Origin: Mycobacterium colombiense
GTDB lineage: Bacteria; Actinomycetota; Actinomycetes; Mycobacteriales; Mycobacteriaceae
DNA length: 62,254 nt
Assembly: GCF_003284935.1 (NCBI RefSeq)
Contig: NZ_QMEV01000027.1
Span: 1-62,254 of the forward strand
Direction of reading: 5' to 3'
Shown in pieces: positions 1 through 8,728 of the stretch. The notes beneath the pieces are model-generated. The model saw nothing but the letters and a program-made list of their open reading frames with translations. It did no database searches and was not told the origin of the DNA. A program made the position numbers and the translations under genes. How positions within the stretch are numbered: position 1 is the stretch's first letter; each line of letters opens with the position of its first letter.

Positions 1-24
1 CGCGACGGTGGCAGTGAGCCTTGC

Positions 25-55
25 ATGCAACACTCCTACGGGAAAGGTGTTGCAT
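25..55. repeat. Inverted repeat, 9-bp arms
   Basis: ATGCAACAC (25-33) and GTGTTGCAT (47-55) are perfect inverted copies around a 13-base loop. The repeat lies about 60 bases past the 3' end of the methyltransferase operon. It could be that operon's terminator or an operator of a gene beyond the window; no T-tract is present. Confidence 0.4.
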
Positions 56-118
56 CCATCCCTTGGACTCAAGCGGCGTGTCGTCGCAGACGTTTACGTG
101 TCGCGCAAACCGCGGCGG

Positions 119-991
119 TTAGATCTTCTCGGCGTAGGCCGACCACTCCAGTTGCGAGGCCTTGAGTTTGCGGCCGGTGGGCTCGACGTAGCGCTGCACG
201 AGCTCGTCGGGACCGGCCTGTTCCACCAGCCGCCAGCCGTACTCGCCCAGGAACGCGGCCACCTCGTCGGGCTCCAGCCCGAAATGCCACAGCTGGCGCC
301 GCTCGCGCACGGTGCGGTACAGCGTGCGGGTGCCGTAGCGATTGGTGCCGTCGATGAAATCCCTACGCACGTAGGTGAACACCAATCGGCTGCCGGGCGC
401 GGTCGCGCGCAAGCCGTCCAGGGTGCGCCGCACGGTCGCCTCGGTGAGGTACTGCGTGACGCCCTCGCAGATGAAGAACACCCGGTAGTCGGTGCGATAA
501 CCGTGCTCGGCCAGCGAGGTGAGCAGGTCGTCATGCTCGAGGTTCAACGCCACCAACCGGACCGACAGCGGCAATTCGCCGAGTACGCGGCGGACCGTCT
601 TGAACTTGCGCGCGACGTTCACCGGCAGATCGACCTCGAACACCGGGATGCGGACCCGCCGCGTCAACAGGTAGGCGCGGGTGTCGAGGCCCGCCCCGAG
701 GATGACGACGGCGTCGATGTCGTCGAGCGACTCCTTGAGCTTGTCGGCGATAAAACGCTTGCGGCAGGCCAGGTTTGCCCATAAACCCGGACCGGTGAAC
801 TCCGAGCCGCGGATCAGCAGCCGACGCACCGGTGCGAAGCGGGTGGCGCCGACGAGCCACCGCAGCGGGGCGGGCAGGAAGAGCTCGGCGAAGTCGTCGT
901 CGACCAGGCGGCGTCCTGGCGCCTCGTTCTGCTCGACGGCGGCCAGCACCATCGGGCCAAATGCCGTCTGCGCAACCGGGTTTCGTGCCAT
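119..991 (-). CDS. Class I SAM-dependent methyltransferase
   Basis: A 290-residue putative S-adenosylmethionine-dependent methyltransferase of the family expanded in mycobacteria (TIGR00027/LCM-like); the substrate is unknown. The SAM-binding motif VVILGAGLDTRAYL lies at residues 95-108, followed by an acidic loop (NLEHDD) and the family motif FICEGVTQYL. The frame stays open upstream, but the start at 991 (MARNPVAQ) lies 5 bases after the preceding SDR gene and gives the normal family length. It is the last gene of a three-gene minus-strand operon with the SDR and the monooxygenase, which suggests a shared modification of a lipid or polyketide-like substrate. By synteny it matches M. tuberculosis Rv2751. 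Confidence 0.85.
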   Translation of the reverse strand: MARNPVAQTAFGPMVLAAVEQNEAPGRRLVDDDFAELFLPAPLRWLVGATRFAPVRRLLIRGSEFTGPGLWANLACRKRFIADKLKESLDDIDAVVILGAGLDTRAYLLTRRVRIPVFEVDLPVNVARKFKTVRRVLGELPLSVRLVALNLEHDDLLTSLAEHGYRTDYRVFFICEGVTQYLTEATVRRTLDGLRATAPGSRLVFTYVRRDFIDGTNRYGTRTLYRTVRERRQLWHFGLEPDEVAAFLGEYGWRLVEQAGPDELVQRYVEPTGRKLKASQLEWSAYAEKI

Positions 992-996
992 GGCGA

Positions 997-1827
997 CTAC
1001 TTGTTCAGGAAACCCGCGTCGACGGGCAGGGTCACGCCGGTGATGTAGCGAGCCTGGTCGGACACCAGCCACGCCACCGCGTTGGCGATGTCCTCGACGT
1101 CGAGCACCTCGACCGGCATGGCGTTGCCCATCGCCCCCGGCGTGTCGGTCGCGGCCGCCATCTTGGCCAGCCATTCGCGGGTGAACTCGTTGTTGATCAT
1201 CGGCGTCTCGACCCCGGAGGGATGGATCGAATTGACCCGAATCATCTGTCCGGCAAGAAGATTCGCGTAGACCCGCATCAGCCCGACCACCCCGTGCTTG
1301 GCGGCGGCATAGCCGACGGAGCCGGCGTCCGGGCTGCCGACCCCGGCCAGCCCCGCGCTCGAACTGATCAACACGATCGACCCGCCGGTGCCCTGCTTGA
1401 CCATCGTGGGTATCGCGACCTTGATGGTGTGGTAGACGCCGGTCAGGTTGACGTTGATGACGTCGTGCCAACCGTCGTCACCGGATTGCATGGGGGCGAT
1501 CCCGGCGTTGGCCACCACGATGTCCAGCCGGCCGAATTCGTCCAGGCCGGCCTGCAGCGCCGCCGACAGCGATTCGCGGACGCGGACGTCGCCCTGCCGC
1601 GCCACGATGCGTGCGCCGGTGTCTTCCACCAGCTTCACGGTGGCCGCCAGGTCCTCCGGCGTGGCCAGCGCGTAGGGGACGCTGGCGATCTGGTCGCACA
1701 GGTCGACGGCGATGATGTCCGCGCCGTCGGCGGCCAGCCGCACCGCGTGCGCGCGGCCCTGCCCGCGCGCCGCGCCGGTGATGAAGGCGACCTTGCCCTT
1801 CAGGGGCCCTTCCGACGACCGGGCCAT
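997..1827 (-). CDS. Mycofactocin-coupled-type SDR oxidoreductase
   Basis: A 276-residue short-chain dehydrogenase/reductase. The N-terminal nucleotide-binding motif TGAARGQG is at about residues 18-25, NAG follows the central strand, and the catalytic Ser/Tyr/Lys set is seen in SSSAG and YAAAK. The stretches [20 protein letters not shown] and DIIAVDLC, and an insert after strand 2 ([14 protein letters not shown]), are typical of the mycofactocin-coupled SDR family, whose NAD is thought to be non-exchangeable and reoxidised through mycofactocin; I infer that assignment from sequence feel. The ATG overlaps the stop of the upstream monooxygenase by one base (TGATG), implying translational coupling. 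It corresponds to Rv2750. Confidence 0.85.
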   Translation of the reverse strand: MARSSEGPLKGKVAFITGAARGQGRAHAVRLAADGADIIAVDLCDQIASVPYALATPEDLAATVKLVEDTGARIVARQGDVRVRESLSAALQAGLDEFGRLDIVVANAGIAPMQSGDDGWHDVINVNLTGVYHTIKVAIPTMVKQGTGGSIVLISSSAGLAGVGSPDAGSVGYAAAKHGVVGLMRVYANLLAGQMIRVNSIHPSGVETPMINNEFTREWLAKMAAATDTPGAMGNAMPVEVLDVEDIANAVAWLVSDQARYITGVTLPVDAGFLNK

Positions 1828-2141
1828 CAGGGCCGCAACTGCCCTTTGGCCGCATCGCCCGCCAGGACCGGCTGCAGCATCTTGATGTCGGGCGCCCCGT
1901 CCAGGTGCTCGCCGGCCGCGGTGAACATCTTGGTGACCGCCGGTGCGGTGCTGTGCGCCTTGAGCGCCTCGGCGTCGGCCCACTGCTCGACGAACACGAA
2001 CGTCTCACCCGACTGGTGCAACGAATACACCTGGCAGCCCGGCTCGTCGTGCACCTCTTCGACGGCCCGCGTGAGGATGTCGCGAACGGTGTCGACCGAC
2101 TCGGGTTTGACAGTCAAGGTGGCGACGACGACAACGGGCAT
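1827..2141 (-). CDS. Antibiotic biosynthesis monooxygenase (ABM) domain protein
   Basis: A 104-residue single-domain protein of the ABM dimeric alpha-beta barrel family. Members are small cofactor-poor oxygenases or quinone/heme-handling proteins. Typical features are the first strand [13 protein letters not shown], the helix [21 protein letters not shown] and the strand [13 protein letters not shown]. The start at 2141 has a strong AGGAGG six bases upstream. It leads the operon with the SDR and methyltransferase, so it may oxidise the same substrate. It matches Rv2749 in length and position. Confidence 0.8.
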   Translation of the reverse strand: MPVVVVATLTVKPESVDTVRDILTRAVEEVHDEPGCQVYSLHQSGETFVFVEQWADAEALKAHSTAPAVTKMFTAAGEHLDGAPDIKMLQPVLAGDAAKGQLRP

Positions 2142-2297
2142 TGATGGCCTCCTGGGCGCTGCGGGGGTGGGTGACGAGCACGACTTTTTGCAACCGGATG
2201 TCACCCTACTCACGCGATTTGGGGGCCGATCCGGGCCATGCCCGACAAGCCGGGCGGTTACCAGTGTGGCGGGTGGTGTAGATGATGCCGTTGCGAC

Positions 2298-2303
2298 TAC
2301 GCT
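2298..2303 (+). promoter_or_regulatory. -10 box for leaderless ftsK
   Basis: TACGCT, 7 bases before the ftsK ATG at 2311, so transcription should begin at or next to the start codon. No Shine-Dalgarno sequence precedes this ATG. Confidence 0.5.
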
Positions 2304-2310
2304 TGCCGGC

Positions 2311-4821
2311 ATGCCCAGTAAGACCGCCGCCCGCTCCGGAAGCCGAACGAGCAGGTCAAAGGCCACATCGCGCCCCAGCGGGTCGCGGGGAGCGCGCCCG
2401 GCGGCGCCCCGCAAGAAGGCCGGTAAGCCCGCCAGGCGGCGTCAGCAGGCGCCGCTGGTTTCCGCCGGGCTGACCTGCGGTCGCGCCATGCGCGCCGTCT
2501 GGATGATGGCCGCGCGGGGGACCGGCGGCGCGGCCCGGTCGATCGGGCGGGCCCACGACATCGACCCCGGGCATCGCCGCGACGGCATCGCGCTGCTGCT
2601 GCTGGGCTTTTCCGTGGTGGTCGCGGCGAGCTCGTGGTTCCACGCCGCCGGGCCGGTCGGGACGTGGATCGACATGGCGTTGCGGACCTTCATCGGCGCG
2701 GGCGTGCTGGCGCTGCCGGTCGCCACCGCGGCGGTGGCGGTGACGCTGATGCGCACCGAACCGAACCCCGATGTGCGGCCCCGGCTGATCCTGGGCGCCA
2801 GCCTGATCACCCTCTCGGTGCTCGGGCTGCGCCACCTGTGGTCCGGGTCGCCGGGCGACCCCGACGCCCGCCGCCGCGCGGCCGGTTTCATCGGCTTCGC
2901 CATCGGCGGCCCGCTCTCGGACGGGCTCACGCCGTGGATCGCGGCGCCGCTGCTGTTCATCGGCTTCATGTTCGGCCTGCTGCTGCTGACCGGCACCACC
3001 ATCCGCGAGGTGCCGGTGGTGATGCGCAACCTGTTCCACACCCGGTTCGTCGACGAGGACTACGACGACGAGCCCTACGACTATGCCGACGAGTTCGACG
3101 ACGACGGGGCCGACCGCGACGGCCACCACGACGAGGCGCCGCCCATCCCGGACGAGCCGCCCGCGCCGGCGTGGTCCCCGGACGACGACGCCCAGGCCGC
3201 GCTGCAGGACGACATCCCGACGATGCCCGAGCCCGCCATCCAGCCCTCTGCGCGGGGCCGCAAGCGCGGCCGGTCCGCGGACAAGCACGACACCGTGGAA
3301 CTGGACCGGGTCGTCGAGGGCCCCTACACGCTGCCGTCGCTGAACCTGCTGGTTGCGGGGGACCCGCCGAAGAAGCGCAGCGCCGCCAACAACGTCATGG
3401 CCGACGCCATCACCGAGGTGCTCACCCAGTTCAAGGTGGACGCCGCCGTCACCGGCTGCACCCGCGGGCCGACCGTCACCCGCTACGAGGTCGAGCTGGG
3501 GCCGGGCGTGAAGGTCGAGAAGATCACTGCGCTGCAGAAGAACATCGCGTACGCGGTGGCCACCGAGAGCGTGCGCATGCTGGCGCCGATCCCGGGCAAG
3601 TCGGCCGTGGGCATCGAGGTGCCCAACACCGACCGGGAAATGGTGCGGCTGGCCGACGTCCTCACCGCCCCGTCGACCCGGCGCGACCACCACCCGCTGG
3701 TGATCGGGCTCGGCAAGGACATCGAGGGCGACTTCATCTCGGCCAACCTGGCCAAGATGCCGCACCTGCTGGTGGCCGGCTCCACGGGATCCGGTAAGTC
3801 CAGCTTCGTCAACTCGATGCTGATCTCGCTGCTGGCGCGCGCCACCCCCGAAGAGGTCAGGATGATCCTGATCGACCCGAAGATGGTGGAACTCACCCCG
3901 TACGAAGGCATTCCGCACCTGATCACCCCGATCATCACCCAGCCCAAGAAGGCGGCGGCCGCGCTGGCGTGGCTGGTCGAGGAGATGGAGCAGCGCTACC
4001 AGGACATGCAGGCCTCCCGGGTGCGCCACATCGACGACTTCAACGAGAAGGTGCGCTCGGGCGCGATCACCGCGCCGCTGGGCAGCCAGCGCGAGTACCG
4101 GCCCTACCCGTATGTGGTGGCGATCGTCGACGAGCTGGCCGACCTGATGATGACCGCGCCCCGCGACGTCGAGGACGCCATCGTGCGGATCACCCAGAAG
4201 GCCCGCGCCGCCGGCATTCACCTGGTGCTGGCCACCCAGCGGCCGTCGGTGGACGTGGTCACCGGCCTGATCAAGACGAACGTCCCGTCCCGGCTGGCGT
4301 TCGCGACGTCGTCGCTCACCGACAGCCGCGTCATCCTCGACCAGGCCGGCGCGGAGAAGCTGATCGGCATGGGCGACGGCCTGTTCCTGCCGATGGGCGC
4401 GGGCAAGCCGATCCGGCTGCAGGGCGCGTACATCACCGACGAGGAGATCCACGCCGTCGTCACGGCCTGCAAGGACCAGGCCGAGCCCGAGTACACCGAG
4501 GGCGTCACCGCCGCCAAGCCCACCGGCGAACGCACCGACGTCGACCCCGACATCGGTGACGACATGGACGTGTTCCTGCAGGCCGTCGAGCTGGTGGTGT
4601 CCAGCCAGTTCGGCTCCACGTCGATGCTGCAGCGCAAGCTGCGCGTCGGCTTCGCCAAGGCCGGCCGGCTGATGGACCTGATGGAGACCCGCGGCATCGT
4701 CGGGCCCTCGGAGGGTTCCAAGGCGCGCGAGGTGCTGATCAAGCCCGACGAGCTGGCCGGAACGCTGGCGCTGATCCGCGGCGGCAGCGACGCCGACGGC
4801 GGCGACCCCGACGTCGACTAG
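2311..4821 (+). CDS. ftsK: DNA translocase FtsK/SpoIIIE
   Basis: An 836-residue septal DNA pump that moves chromosome termini away from the closing septum and assists dimer resolution. A basic N-terminus is followed by several membrane segments (about residues 90-235), an acidic Asp/Glu-rich linker, and the RecA-like motor. The motor shows Walker A GSTGSGKS near residue 490, Walker B VVAIVDELADLM, and QKARAAGIHLVLATQRPS. The C-terminal winged-helix gamma domain (about 750-825) would read KOPS-type sequences. The frame is open far upstream, but MPSKTAARS follows a -10 box by 7 bases and resembles the mycobacterial FtsK N-terminus. Its stop lies 5 bases from the convergent argA stop. It corresponds to Rv2748c. 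Confidence 0.95.
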   Translation: MPSKTAARSGSRTSRSKATSRPSGSRGARPAAPRKKAGKPARRRQQAPLVSAGLTCGRAMRAVWMMAARGTGGAARSIGRAHDIDPGHRRDGIALLLLGFSVVVAASSWFHAAGPVGTWIDMALRTFIGAGVLALPVATAAVAVTLMRTEPNPDVRPRLILGASLITLSVLGLRHLWSGSPGDPDARRRAAGFIGFAIGGPLSDGLTPWIAAPLLFIGFMFGLLLLTGTTIREVPVVMRNLFHTRFVDEDYDDEPYDYADEFDDDGADRDGHHDEAPPIPDEPPAPAWSPDDDAQAALQDDIPTMPEPAIQPSARGRKRGRSADKHDTVELDRVVEGPYTLPSLNLLVAGDPPKKRSAANNVMADAITEVLTQFKVDAAVTGCTRGPTVTRYEVELGPGVKVEKITALQKNIAYAVATESVRMLAPIPGKSAVGIEVPNTDREMVRLADVLTAPSTRRDHHPLVIGLGKDIEGDFISANLAKMPHLLVAGSTGSGKSSFVNSMLISLLARATPEEVRMILIDPKMVELTPYEGIPHLITPIITQPKKAAAALAWLVEEMEQRYQDMQASRVRHIDDFNEKVRSGAITAPLGSQREYRPYPYVVAIVDELADLMMTAPRDVEDAIVRITQKARAAGIHLVLATQRPSVDVVTGLIKTNVPSRLAFATSSLTDSRVILDQAGAEKLIGMGDGLFLPMGAGKPIRLQGAYITDEEIHAVVTACKDQAEPEYTEGVTAAKPTGERTDVDPDIGDDMDVFLQAVELVVSSQFGSTSMLQRKLRVGFAKAGRLMDLMETRGIVGPSEGSKAREVLIKPDELAGTLALIRGGSDADGGDPDVD

Positions 4822-4826
4822 TCCGC

Positions 4827-5351
4827 TTAAAGCACCAGCAGCATCCGCGAGTTGCCGAGAATGTTCGGCTTGACGTAGCTGAGGTCCAGGAACTCGGCGA
4901 CGCCGATGTCGTAGGAGCGGCACATCTCCTCGAACACCTCGGCGGTCACCGGCGTGCCCTCGATCTCGGTGAAGCCATGCCGGGCGAAGAACTCGGTCTC
5001 GAACGTCAACACGAACAGCCGCTTCAGCGCGAGCTCGCGGGCGACCTCGAGCAGCCGGTCGACGATCGCGTGGCCGATCCCGTGGCCGGTCATCTCCGGA
5101 TCGACCGCGACGGTGCGGACCTCGCCGAGGTCGGACCACAACACGTGCAGCGCCCCGCACCCGACCACCCGGCCTGGAAAATCCGGGTGTTCGGCCACCC
5201 AGAACTCCTGCACGGCCTCGTACAGCGTCACGAGATTCTTCTCGAGCAGGATCTTCCCGGCGTAGGTGTCGACCAGGCGCTTGATGGCCGGAACATCGGA
5301 GGTTCGCGCGCGCCGAACCAGCGGCCGATATCGCTGCGGACTTCTGCTCAC
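4827..5351 (-). CDS. argA: Amino-acid N-acetyltransferase (arginine biosynthesis)
   Basis: A 174-residue GNAT-fold N-acetylglutamate synthase of the short mycobacterial type, making N-acetyl-L-glutamate as the first step of arginine synthesis. The acetyl-CoA-binding loop is visible as VAVDPEMTGHGIGHAIVDRLL. There is no amino-acid-kinase domain as in E. coli ArgA. I chose GTG 5351: GATACT lies 7 bases upstream as a leaderless -10, and the length equals M. tuberculosis ArgA (Rv2747). An ATG at 5369 would add six residues. The gene diverges from pgsA3 and converges on ftsK. Confidence 0.85.
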   Translation of the reverse strand: MSRSPQRYRPLVRRARTSDVPAIKRLVDTYAGKILLEKNLVTLYEAVQEFWVAEHPDFPGRVVGCGALHVLWSDLGEVRTVAVDPEMTGHGIGHAIVDRLLEVARELALKRLFVLTFETEFFARHGFTEIEGTPVTAEVFEEMCRSYDIGVAEFLDLSYVKPNILGNSRMLLVL

Positions 5352-5358
5352 GGCTAAC

Positions 5359-5364
5359 AGTATC
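5359..5364 (-). promoter_or_regulatory. -10 box for leaderless argA
   Basis: GATACT on the minus strand, 7 bases before GTG 5351. It has the conserved A2 and T6 of the SigA box but G at the first position. Confidence 0.4.
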
Positions 5365-5395
5365 GACATCTCGGACGGCGGTGCTGGTCAACCGC

Positions 5396-5401
5396 TATTC
5401 T
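5396..5401 (+). promoter_or_regulatory. -10 box for leaderless pgsA3
   Basis: TATTCT, 6 bases before GTG 5408. With the argA box it forms a compact divergent promoter of about 57 bases between the two start codons. Confidence 0.5.
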
Positions 5402-5407
5402 GTTGCC

Positions 5408-6016
5408 GTGTCGGGGCAGCCGCAGACGGGTCCGCTAACTGGACCGCCGGGCCGCGCAAACATCGCCAACCTGGCCAATACCCTGACCCTGTTGCGGCTG
5501 GTGCTGGTGCCGGTCTTCCTGCTGGGCCTGTTTGCCGGTGACGGCCGCGAAACCGGTTTCCGCGTCGTCGCTTTCGTCATTTTCGCGGTCGCCTGCATCA
5601 CCGATCGGCTGGACGGGCTGCTGGCCCGCAACTACGGCATGGCGACCGAATTCGGCGCCTTCGTCGATCCGATCGCCGACAAGACGCTGGTGGGGTCGGC
5701 GCTGATCGGGCTCTCGATGCTGGGGGAGCTGCCGTGGTGGGTGACGGTGCTGATCCTGACGCGCGAATTCGGGGTGACCGTGCTGCGGCTGGCCGTCATC
5801 CGCCGCGGCGTCATCCCGGCCAGCTGGGGCGGCAAACTGAAGACCGTGGTGCAGGTGCTGGCCATCGGATTGTTCGTGCTGCCCTGGACGGGATCGCCGG
5901 GGCCGTTCCGGGTGGTCGCGGCGGTGGTGATGGGCGCGGCGATCGTCCTGACGGTGATCACCGGCATCGACTACGTCGTGTCGACCGTCCGGGAAGTGCG
6001 CCGCACACCCGGCTGA
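5408..6016 (+). CDS. pgsA3: CDP-alcohol phosphatidyltransferase (PgsA-type)
   Basis: A 202-residue integral membrane enzyme transferring a phosphatidyl group from CDP-diacylglycerol to an alcohol, probably glycerol-3-phosphate for phosphatidylglycerol/cardiolipin synthesis. The family signature D-x2-DG-x2-AR-x8-G-x3-D-x3-D is intact in DRLDGLLARNYGMATEFG followed by AFVDPIAD. About four to six hydrophobic helices follow. GTG 5408 is preferred because TATTCT lies 6 bases before it; GTG 5381 is an in-frame alternative. It sits directly before clgR-pspA, as in M. tuberculosis (Rv2746c). Substrate identity is inferred. Confidence 0.85.
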   Translation: MSGQPQTGPLTGPPGRANIANLANTLTLLRLVLVPVFLLGLFAGDGRETGFRVVAFVIFAVACITDRLDGLLARNYGMATEFGAFVDPIADKTLVGSALIGLSMLGELPWWVTVLILTREFGVTVLRLAVIRRGVIPASWGGKLKTVVQVLAIGLFVLPWTGSPGPFRVVAAVVMGAAIVLTVITGIDYVVSTVREVRRTPG

Positions 6017-6032
6017 TTCTCCGGCGCCGACC

Positions 6033-6059
6033 GGGAACCAGATCACCGCTCTCGGCGTT
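6033..6059 (+). promoter_or_regulatory. SigE/SigH-type promoter for clgR
   Basis: GGGAACC (6033-6039), 16 bases, then CGTT (6056-6059) matches the published mycobacterial SigE/SigH consensus in sequence and spacing. It lies about 65 bases before clgR. Surface-stress induction of clgR through SigE is known in M. tuberculosis, so the same control is likely here. Confidence 0.75.
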
Positions 6060-6123
6060 CACCTAGTGAGCGCCCGCCGCGGCAGTACGTGCCGCGCAGG
6101 GACGACGGACGAAGGAGGGCGGG

Positions 6124-6450
6124 ATGGCGCCATTGGTGCGCGAGGTCATCGGCGACGTGTTGCGCGAGGCCCGCACGACACAGGGCCGCACGCTGCGCGA
6201 GGTCTCCGATTCGGCGCGGGTGAGCCTCGGCTACCTGTCCGAGGTGGAGCGCGGCCGCAAGGAGCCCTCGAGCGAGCTGCTGAACGCCATCTGTGACGCA
6301 CTGGACGTCCCGTTGTCGTCGGTTCTGATCCACGCCGGCGAGCGGATGGCCAGCGAGGAGCGCACGGCCGTCGGCGCGCCCACGGACGGGGCGGGCGGCA
6401 CCAGCATCAAGGTCGTCATCCCCCCGGTGGCGTCGCTGGCGCTGGCCTGA
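6124..6450 (+). CDS. clgR: Transcriptional regulator ClgR
   Basis: A 108-residue XRE-family activator of clp protease genes and the Psp envelope-stress response. The helix-turn-helix covers about residues 20-75 ([20 protein letters not shown], then RGRKEPSS). The C-terminus ends in Leu-Ala-Leu-Ala; ClgR is a known Clp protease substrate and such a non-polar tail is a plausible degron, which would close a feedback loop. A strong AAGGAGGGCGGG precedes the ATG. It is the first gene of the clgR-pspA-pspM set and corresponds to Rv2745c. Confidence 0.92.
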   Translation: MAPLVREVIGDVLREARTTQGRTLREVSDSARVSLGYLSEVERGRKEPSSELLNAICDALDVPLSSVLIHAGERMASEERTAVGAPTDGAGGTSIKVVIPPVASLALA

Positions 6451-6582
6451 GCGCCGGGGCCCGATCCCGCGTAAGGGGTGGGGCGATCGGCGCCGACCCA
6501 TTAAATTGAGCGACAGGCGCAGAGCCGTTCAGGCCCATCCGGGGACCCTCCGGATCCCAAGAAGCGAAGGTGGAGCTAACTC

Positions 6583-7410
6583 ATGGCCAATCCGTTCGTC
6601 AAGGCGTGGAAGTACCTCACGGCGCTGTTCAACGCCAAGATCGACGAGCACGCCGACCCGAAAGTGCAGATCCAGCAGGCCATCGAGGAAGCGCAGCGCA
6701 CGCATCAGGCGCTGACCCAGCAGGCCGCGCAGGTCATCGGCAACCAGCGGCAGCTGGAGATGCGGCTCAACCGTCAGCTGGCGGACGTGGAGAAGCTGCA
6801 GGTCAACGTGCGTCAGGCGTTGACGCTGGCCGACCAGGCCACCGCGGCCGGCGACACCGCCAAGGCGACCGAATACAACAACGCCGCCGAGGCGTTCGCC
6901 GCCCAGCTGGTGACCGCCGAGCAGAGCGTCGAAGACCTCAAGACGCTGCACGACCAGGCGCTGGGGGCCGCCGCGCAGGCCAAGAAGGCCGTCGAGCAGA
7001 ACGCCATGATGCTGCAGCAGAAGATCGCCGAGCGCACCAAGCTGCTCAGCCAGCTCGAGCAGGCCAAGATGCAGGAACAGGTGAGCGCCTCACTGCAGTC
7101 CATGAGCGATCTCGCCGCCCCCGGCAACGTCCCCAGCCTCGACGAGGTGCGCGACAAGATCGAGCGCCGCTACGCCAACGCGATCGGGGCGGCCGAGCTC
7201 GCCCAGGGTTCGGTGCAGGGCCGGATGCTCGAGGTCGAGCAGGCCGGCGTGCAGATGGCCGGTCATTCCCGGCTGGAACAGATTCGCGCCTCGATGCGCG
7301 GTGAGGCCCTGCCGACCGGCGGGACGCCGGCCGCGGGGACCACCCCGGCGACGCCCGCACCCGCGGAGAGCGCCGGCGGCTCGGTCACCGAGAAGCCACT
7401 TGGCCAGTAG
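6583..7410 (+). CDS. pspA: PspA/IM30 family phage shock protein (35-kDa antigen)
   Basis: A 275-residue peripheral membrane protein that stabilises a stressed inner membrane and inhibits ClgR through partner contacts. Residues 1-220 are almost continuous coiled coil rich in Gln/Ala/Glu. The N-terminus [19 protein letters not shown] is the amphipathic membrane-binding helix, and the tail is Gly/Pro/Thr-rich and probably disordered. AAGGTGGAG lies about 10 bases before the ATG. A TAAATT at 6502-6507 might give pspA its own promoter in addition to read-through from clgR. It corresponds to Rv2744c. Confidence 0.93.
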   Translation: MANPFVKAWKYLTALFNAKIDEHADPKVQIQQAIEEAQRTHQALTQQAAQVIGNQRQLEMRLNRQLADVEKLQVNVRQALTLADQATAAGDTAKATEYNNAAEAFAAQLVTAEQSVEDLKTLHDQALGAAAQAKKAVEQNAMMLQQKIAERTKLLSQLEQAKMQEQVSASLQSMSDLAAPGNVPSLDEVRDKIERRYANAIGAAELAQGSVQGRMLEVEQAGVQMAGHSRLEQIRASMRGEALPTGGTPAAGTTPATPAPAESAGGSVTEKPLGQ

Positions 7411-7420
7411 TCGGAGCGTC

Positions 7421-8230
7421 ATGGCGGTGAAGGCGTCGCAGCCCGGTCCGTGGCGCGCGCTGCTGCACCGGGGACTGGCCACCGCGGCCGACCTTTCCGA
7501 CGTGGTGGCCCGCAAGCTCAGCGCCGCCGCCGACCCGCGCGCACGCCAGCTGCGCCGCCGCCGGCGCGCCTTGCGCTGGGGCCTGATCTTCAGCGCCGGA
7601 TGTGTGTTCTGGGCGGCGGTGACGATGCTGCTCGCGGCCTGGGGCTGGTTTGCGCTGCTGCTCGAAATCACCGGCGGCGTCGCGGTTTTCATGGCCATCC
7701 CGGCGACGCTGTTGCTGCTTCGCTACCGCTGGCTGCGGTCCGAGCCGCTGCCGGTGCCCCTGACCACCACCGCGCGCCGGCTACCGCCACCGGGTTCGGC
7801 GGCGCGCCCGGCGATGTACGCGCTGGGCGCCTCGGAGCGCGGATTTTCGTCTCTGGTGGCGGTGATCGAGCGGGGCGCGATGTTGCCGACCGCCGAGATT
7901 CGCGACCTGACCGCCGCCGCCACCAGGACCTCGGCCGCCATGGCGTCCACCGCCGCGCAGGTGGTGTCGATGGAGCGGGCGGCACAGGCCAGCGCGGAAT
8001 CCCGGACGCATCTGGTGCCCACCATCAACGCGTTCACCGCGCAGCTGTCCGCCGGCGTTCGTCAATACAACGAAATGGTCACCGCGGCAGCGCAATTGGT
8101 GTCGTCGGCGAACGGGGACGGGTCGGCCGCGTCGCAGCATTACCGCGCGGAGCTGGCCGGGGCGACGGACCGGCTCCTCGGTTGGGCGCAGGCCTTCGAT
8201 GAACTCGGCGGACTGCGCGGGACCGGCTAG
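7421..8230 (+). CDS. pspM: Psp-system membrane protein PspM
   Basis: A 269-residue membrane partner of PspA. A basic N-terminus is followed by two adjacent membrane helices (about residues 48-95: LIFSAGCVFWAAVTMLLAAW and GGVAVFMAIPATLLLL), then an Ala-rich region likely to form coiled coil (residues 140-260). It begins 10 bases after pspA and must be co-transcribed. In M. tuberculosis PspM (Rv2743c) anchors PspA and is followed by PspN (Rv2742c). Here the next gene is ephG on the other strand, so PspN is absent. Confidence 0.82.
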   Translation: MAVKASQPGPWRALLHRGLATAADLSDVVARKLSAAADPRARQLRRRRRALRWGLIFSAGCVFWAAVTMLLAAWGWFALLLEITGGVAVFMAIPATLLLLRYRWLRSEPLPVPLTTTARRLPPPGSAARPAMYALGASERGFSSLVAVIERGAMLPTAEIRDLTAAATRTSAAMASTAAQVVSMERAAQASAESRTHLVPTINAFTAQLSAGVRQYNEMVTAAAQLVSSANGDGSAASQHYRAELAGATDRLLGWAQAFDELGGLRGTG

Positions 8231-8246
8231 TCGGCCAAACGCGGTG

Positions 8247-8678
8247 TCAGAACGTCGCTTTCAGCGACGGGACCACCAGTGCCGCCAGGCCACGCGCGGT
8301 GGCCTTGAGCATGTCGAAAAAGTCAAAGTAGTCCCGCCACAGCGTGATTCGCCCGTTGTGGACCTCGAACACGCCGCACACCCAGAACTGCAGACGCAGC
8401 GGGCCGAAGATCAGCGCATCGGTGCGTTCGGTGAGCACCGCGCCGCCGTCGGCCGCGATGCGGTGGATCTTCACCTCGAAGGCCGCGCGGCCTTCCATTT
8501 GGCGAAACAGCTTGATGGCCCTGGCCCTGCCGTGGATGGTGGGCAGGCCGACGTTTTCGTAGACGAGGTCGTCGGCCAGCGCGGCGTCCGCGGCGTCGTA
8601 ATCCGCCTCCTGCAGCGCATTCAGAAAGCCTTCGACCGTGCGGGTGTTCGCAACGGTGGTCCCAGTCAGCTCGGTCAT
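8247..8678 (-). CDS. ephG: SnoaL-like limonene-1,2-epoxide hydrolase family protein
   Basis: A 143-residue alpha+beta-barrel protein like M. tuberculosis EphG (Rv2740), an epoxide hydrolase reported to act on lipophilic epoxides. Features include the N-terminal helices (VEGFLNALQEADYDAADAAL), a strand with R and D residues (LTERTDALIFGPLRLQFWV) and WRDYFDF near the end, which could supply the Arg/Asp of the hydrolytic triad. The start at 8678 is supported by a -10 box 6 bases upstream. It runs toward pspM and diverges from the glycosyltransferase. Confidence 0.82.
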   Translation of the reverse strand: MTELTGTTVANTRTVEGFLNALQEADYDAADAALADDLVYENVGLPTIHGRARAIKLFRQMEGRAAFEVKIHRIAADGGAVLTERTDALIFGPLRLQFWVCGVFEVHNGRITLWRDYFDFFDMLKATARGLAALVVPSLKATF

Positions 8679-8684
8679 CTTGTC

Positions 8685-8690
8685 AGCGTA
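8685..8690 (-). promoter_or_regulatory. -10 box for leaderless ephG
   Basis: TACGCT on the minus strand, 6 bases before ATG 8678. It shares a 50-base divergent region with the glycosyltransferase, for which CAGGGT (8716-8721) is a weaker candidate -10. Confidence 0.5.
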
Positions 8691-8728
8691 GGCGCGTGGC
8701 CGCGTCGCGCTGTGGCAGGGTAAGCACG

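Noticed and set aside
832..2310. Upstream extension of the ftsK frame
   Set aside because: It runs antisense through the SDR and methyltransferase genes and has no FtsK-like sequence; the real start is 2311.
2356..5391. A 1011-codon open frame opposite ftsK and argA
   Set aside because: High-GC antisense shadow: composition is His/Arg/Gly-rich with no domain, and the plus strand encodes an unmistakable FtsK.
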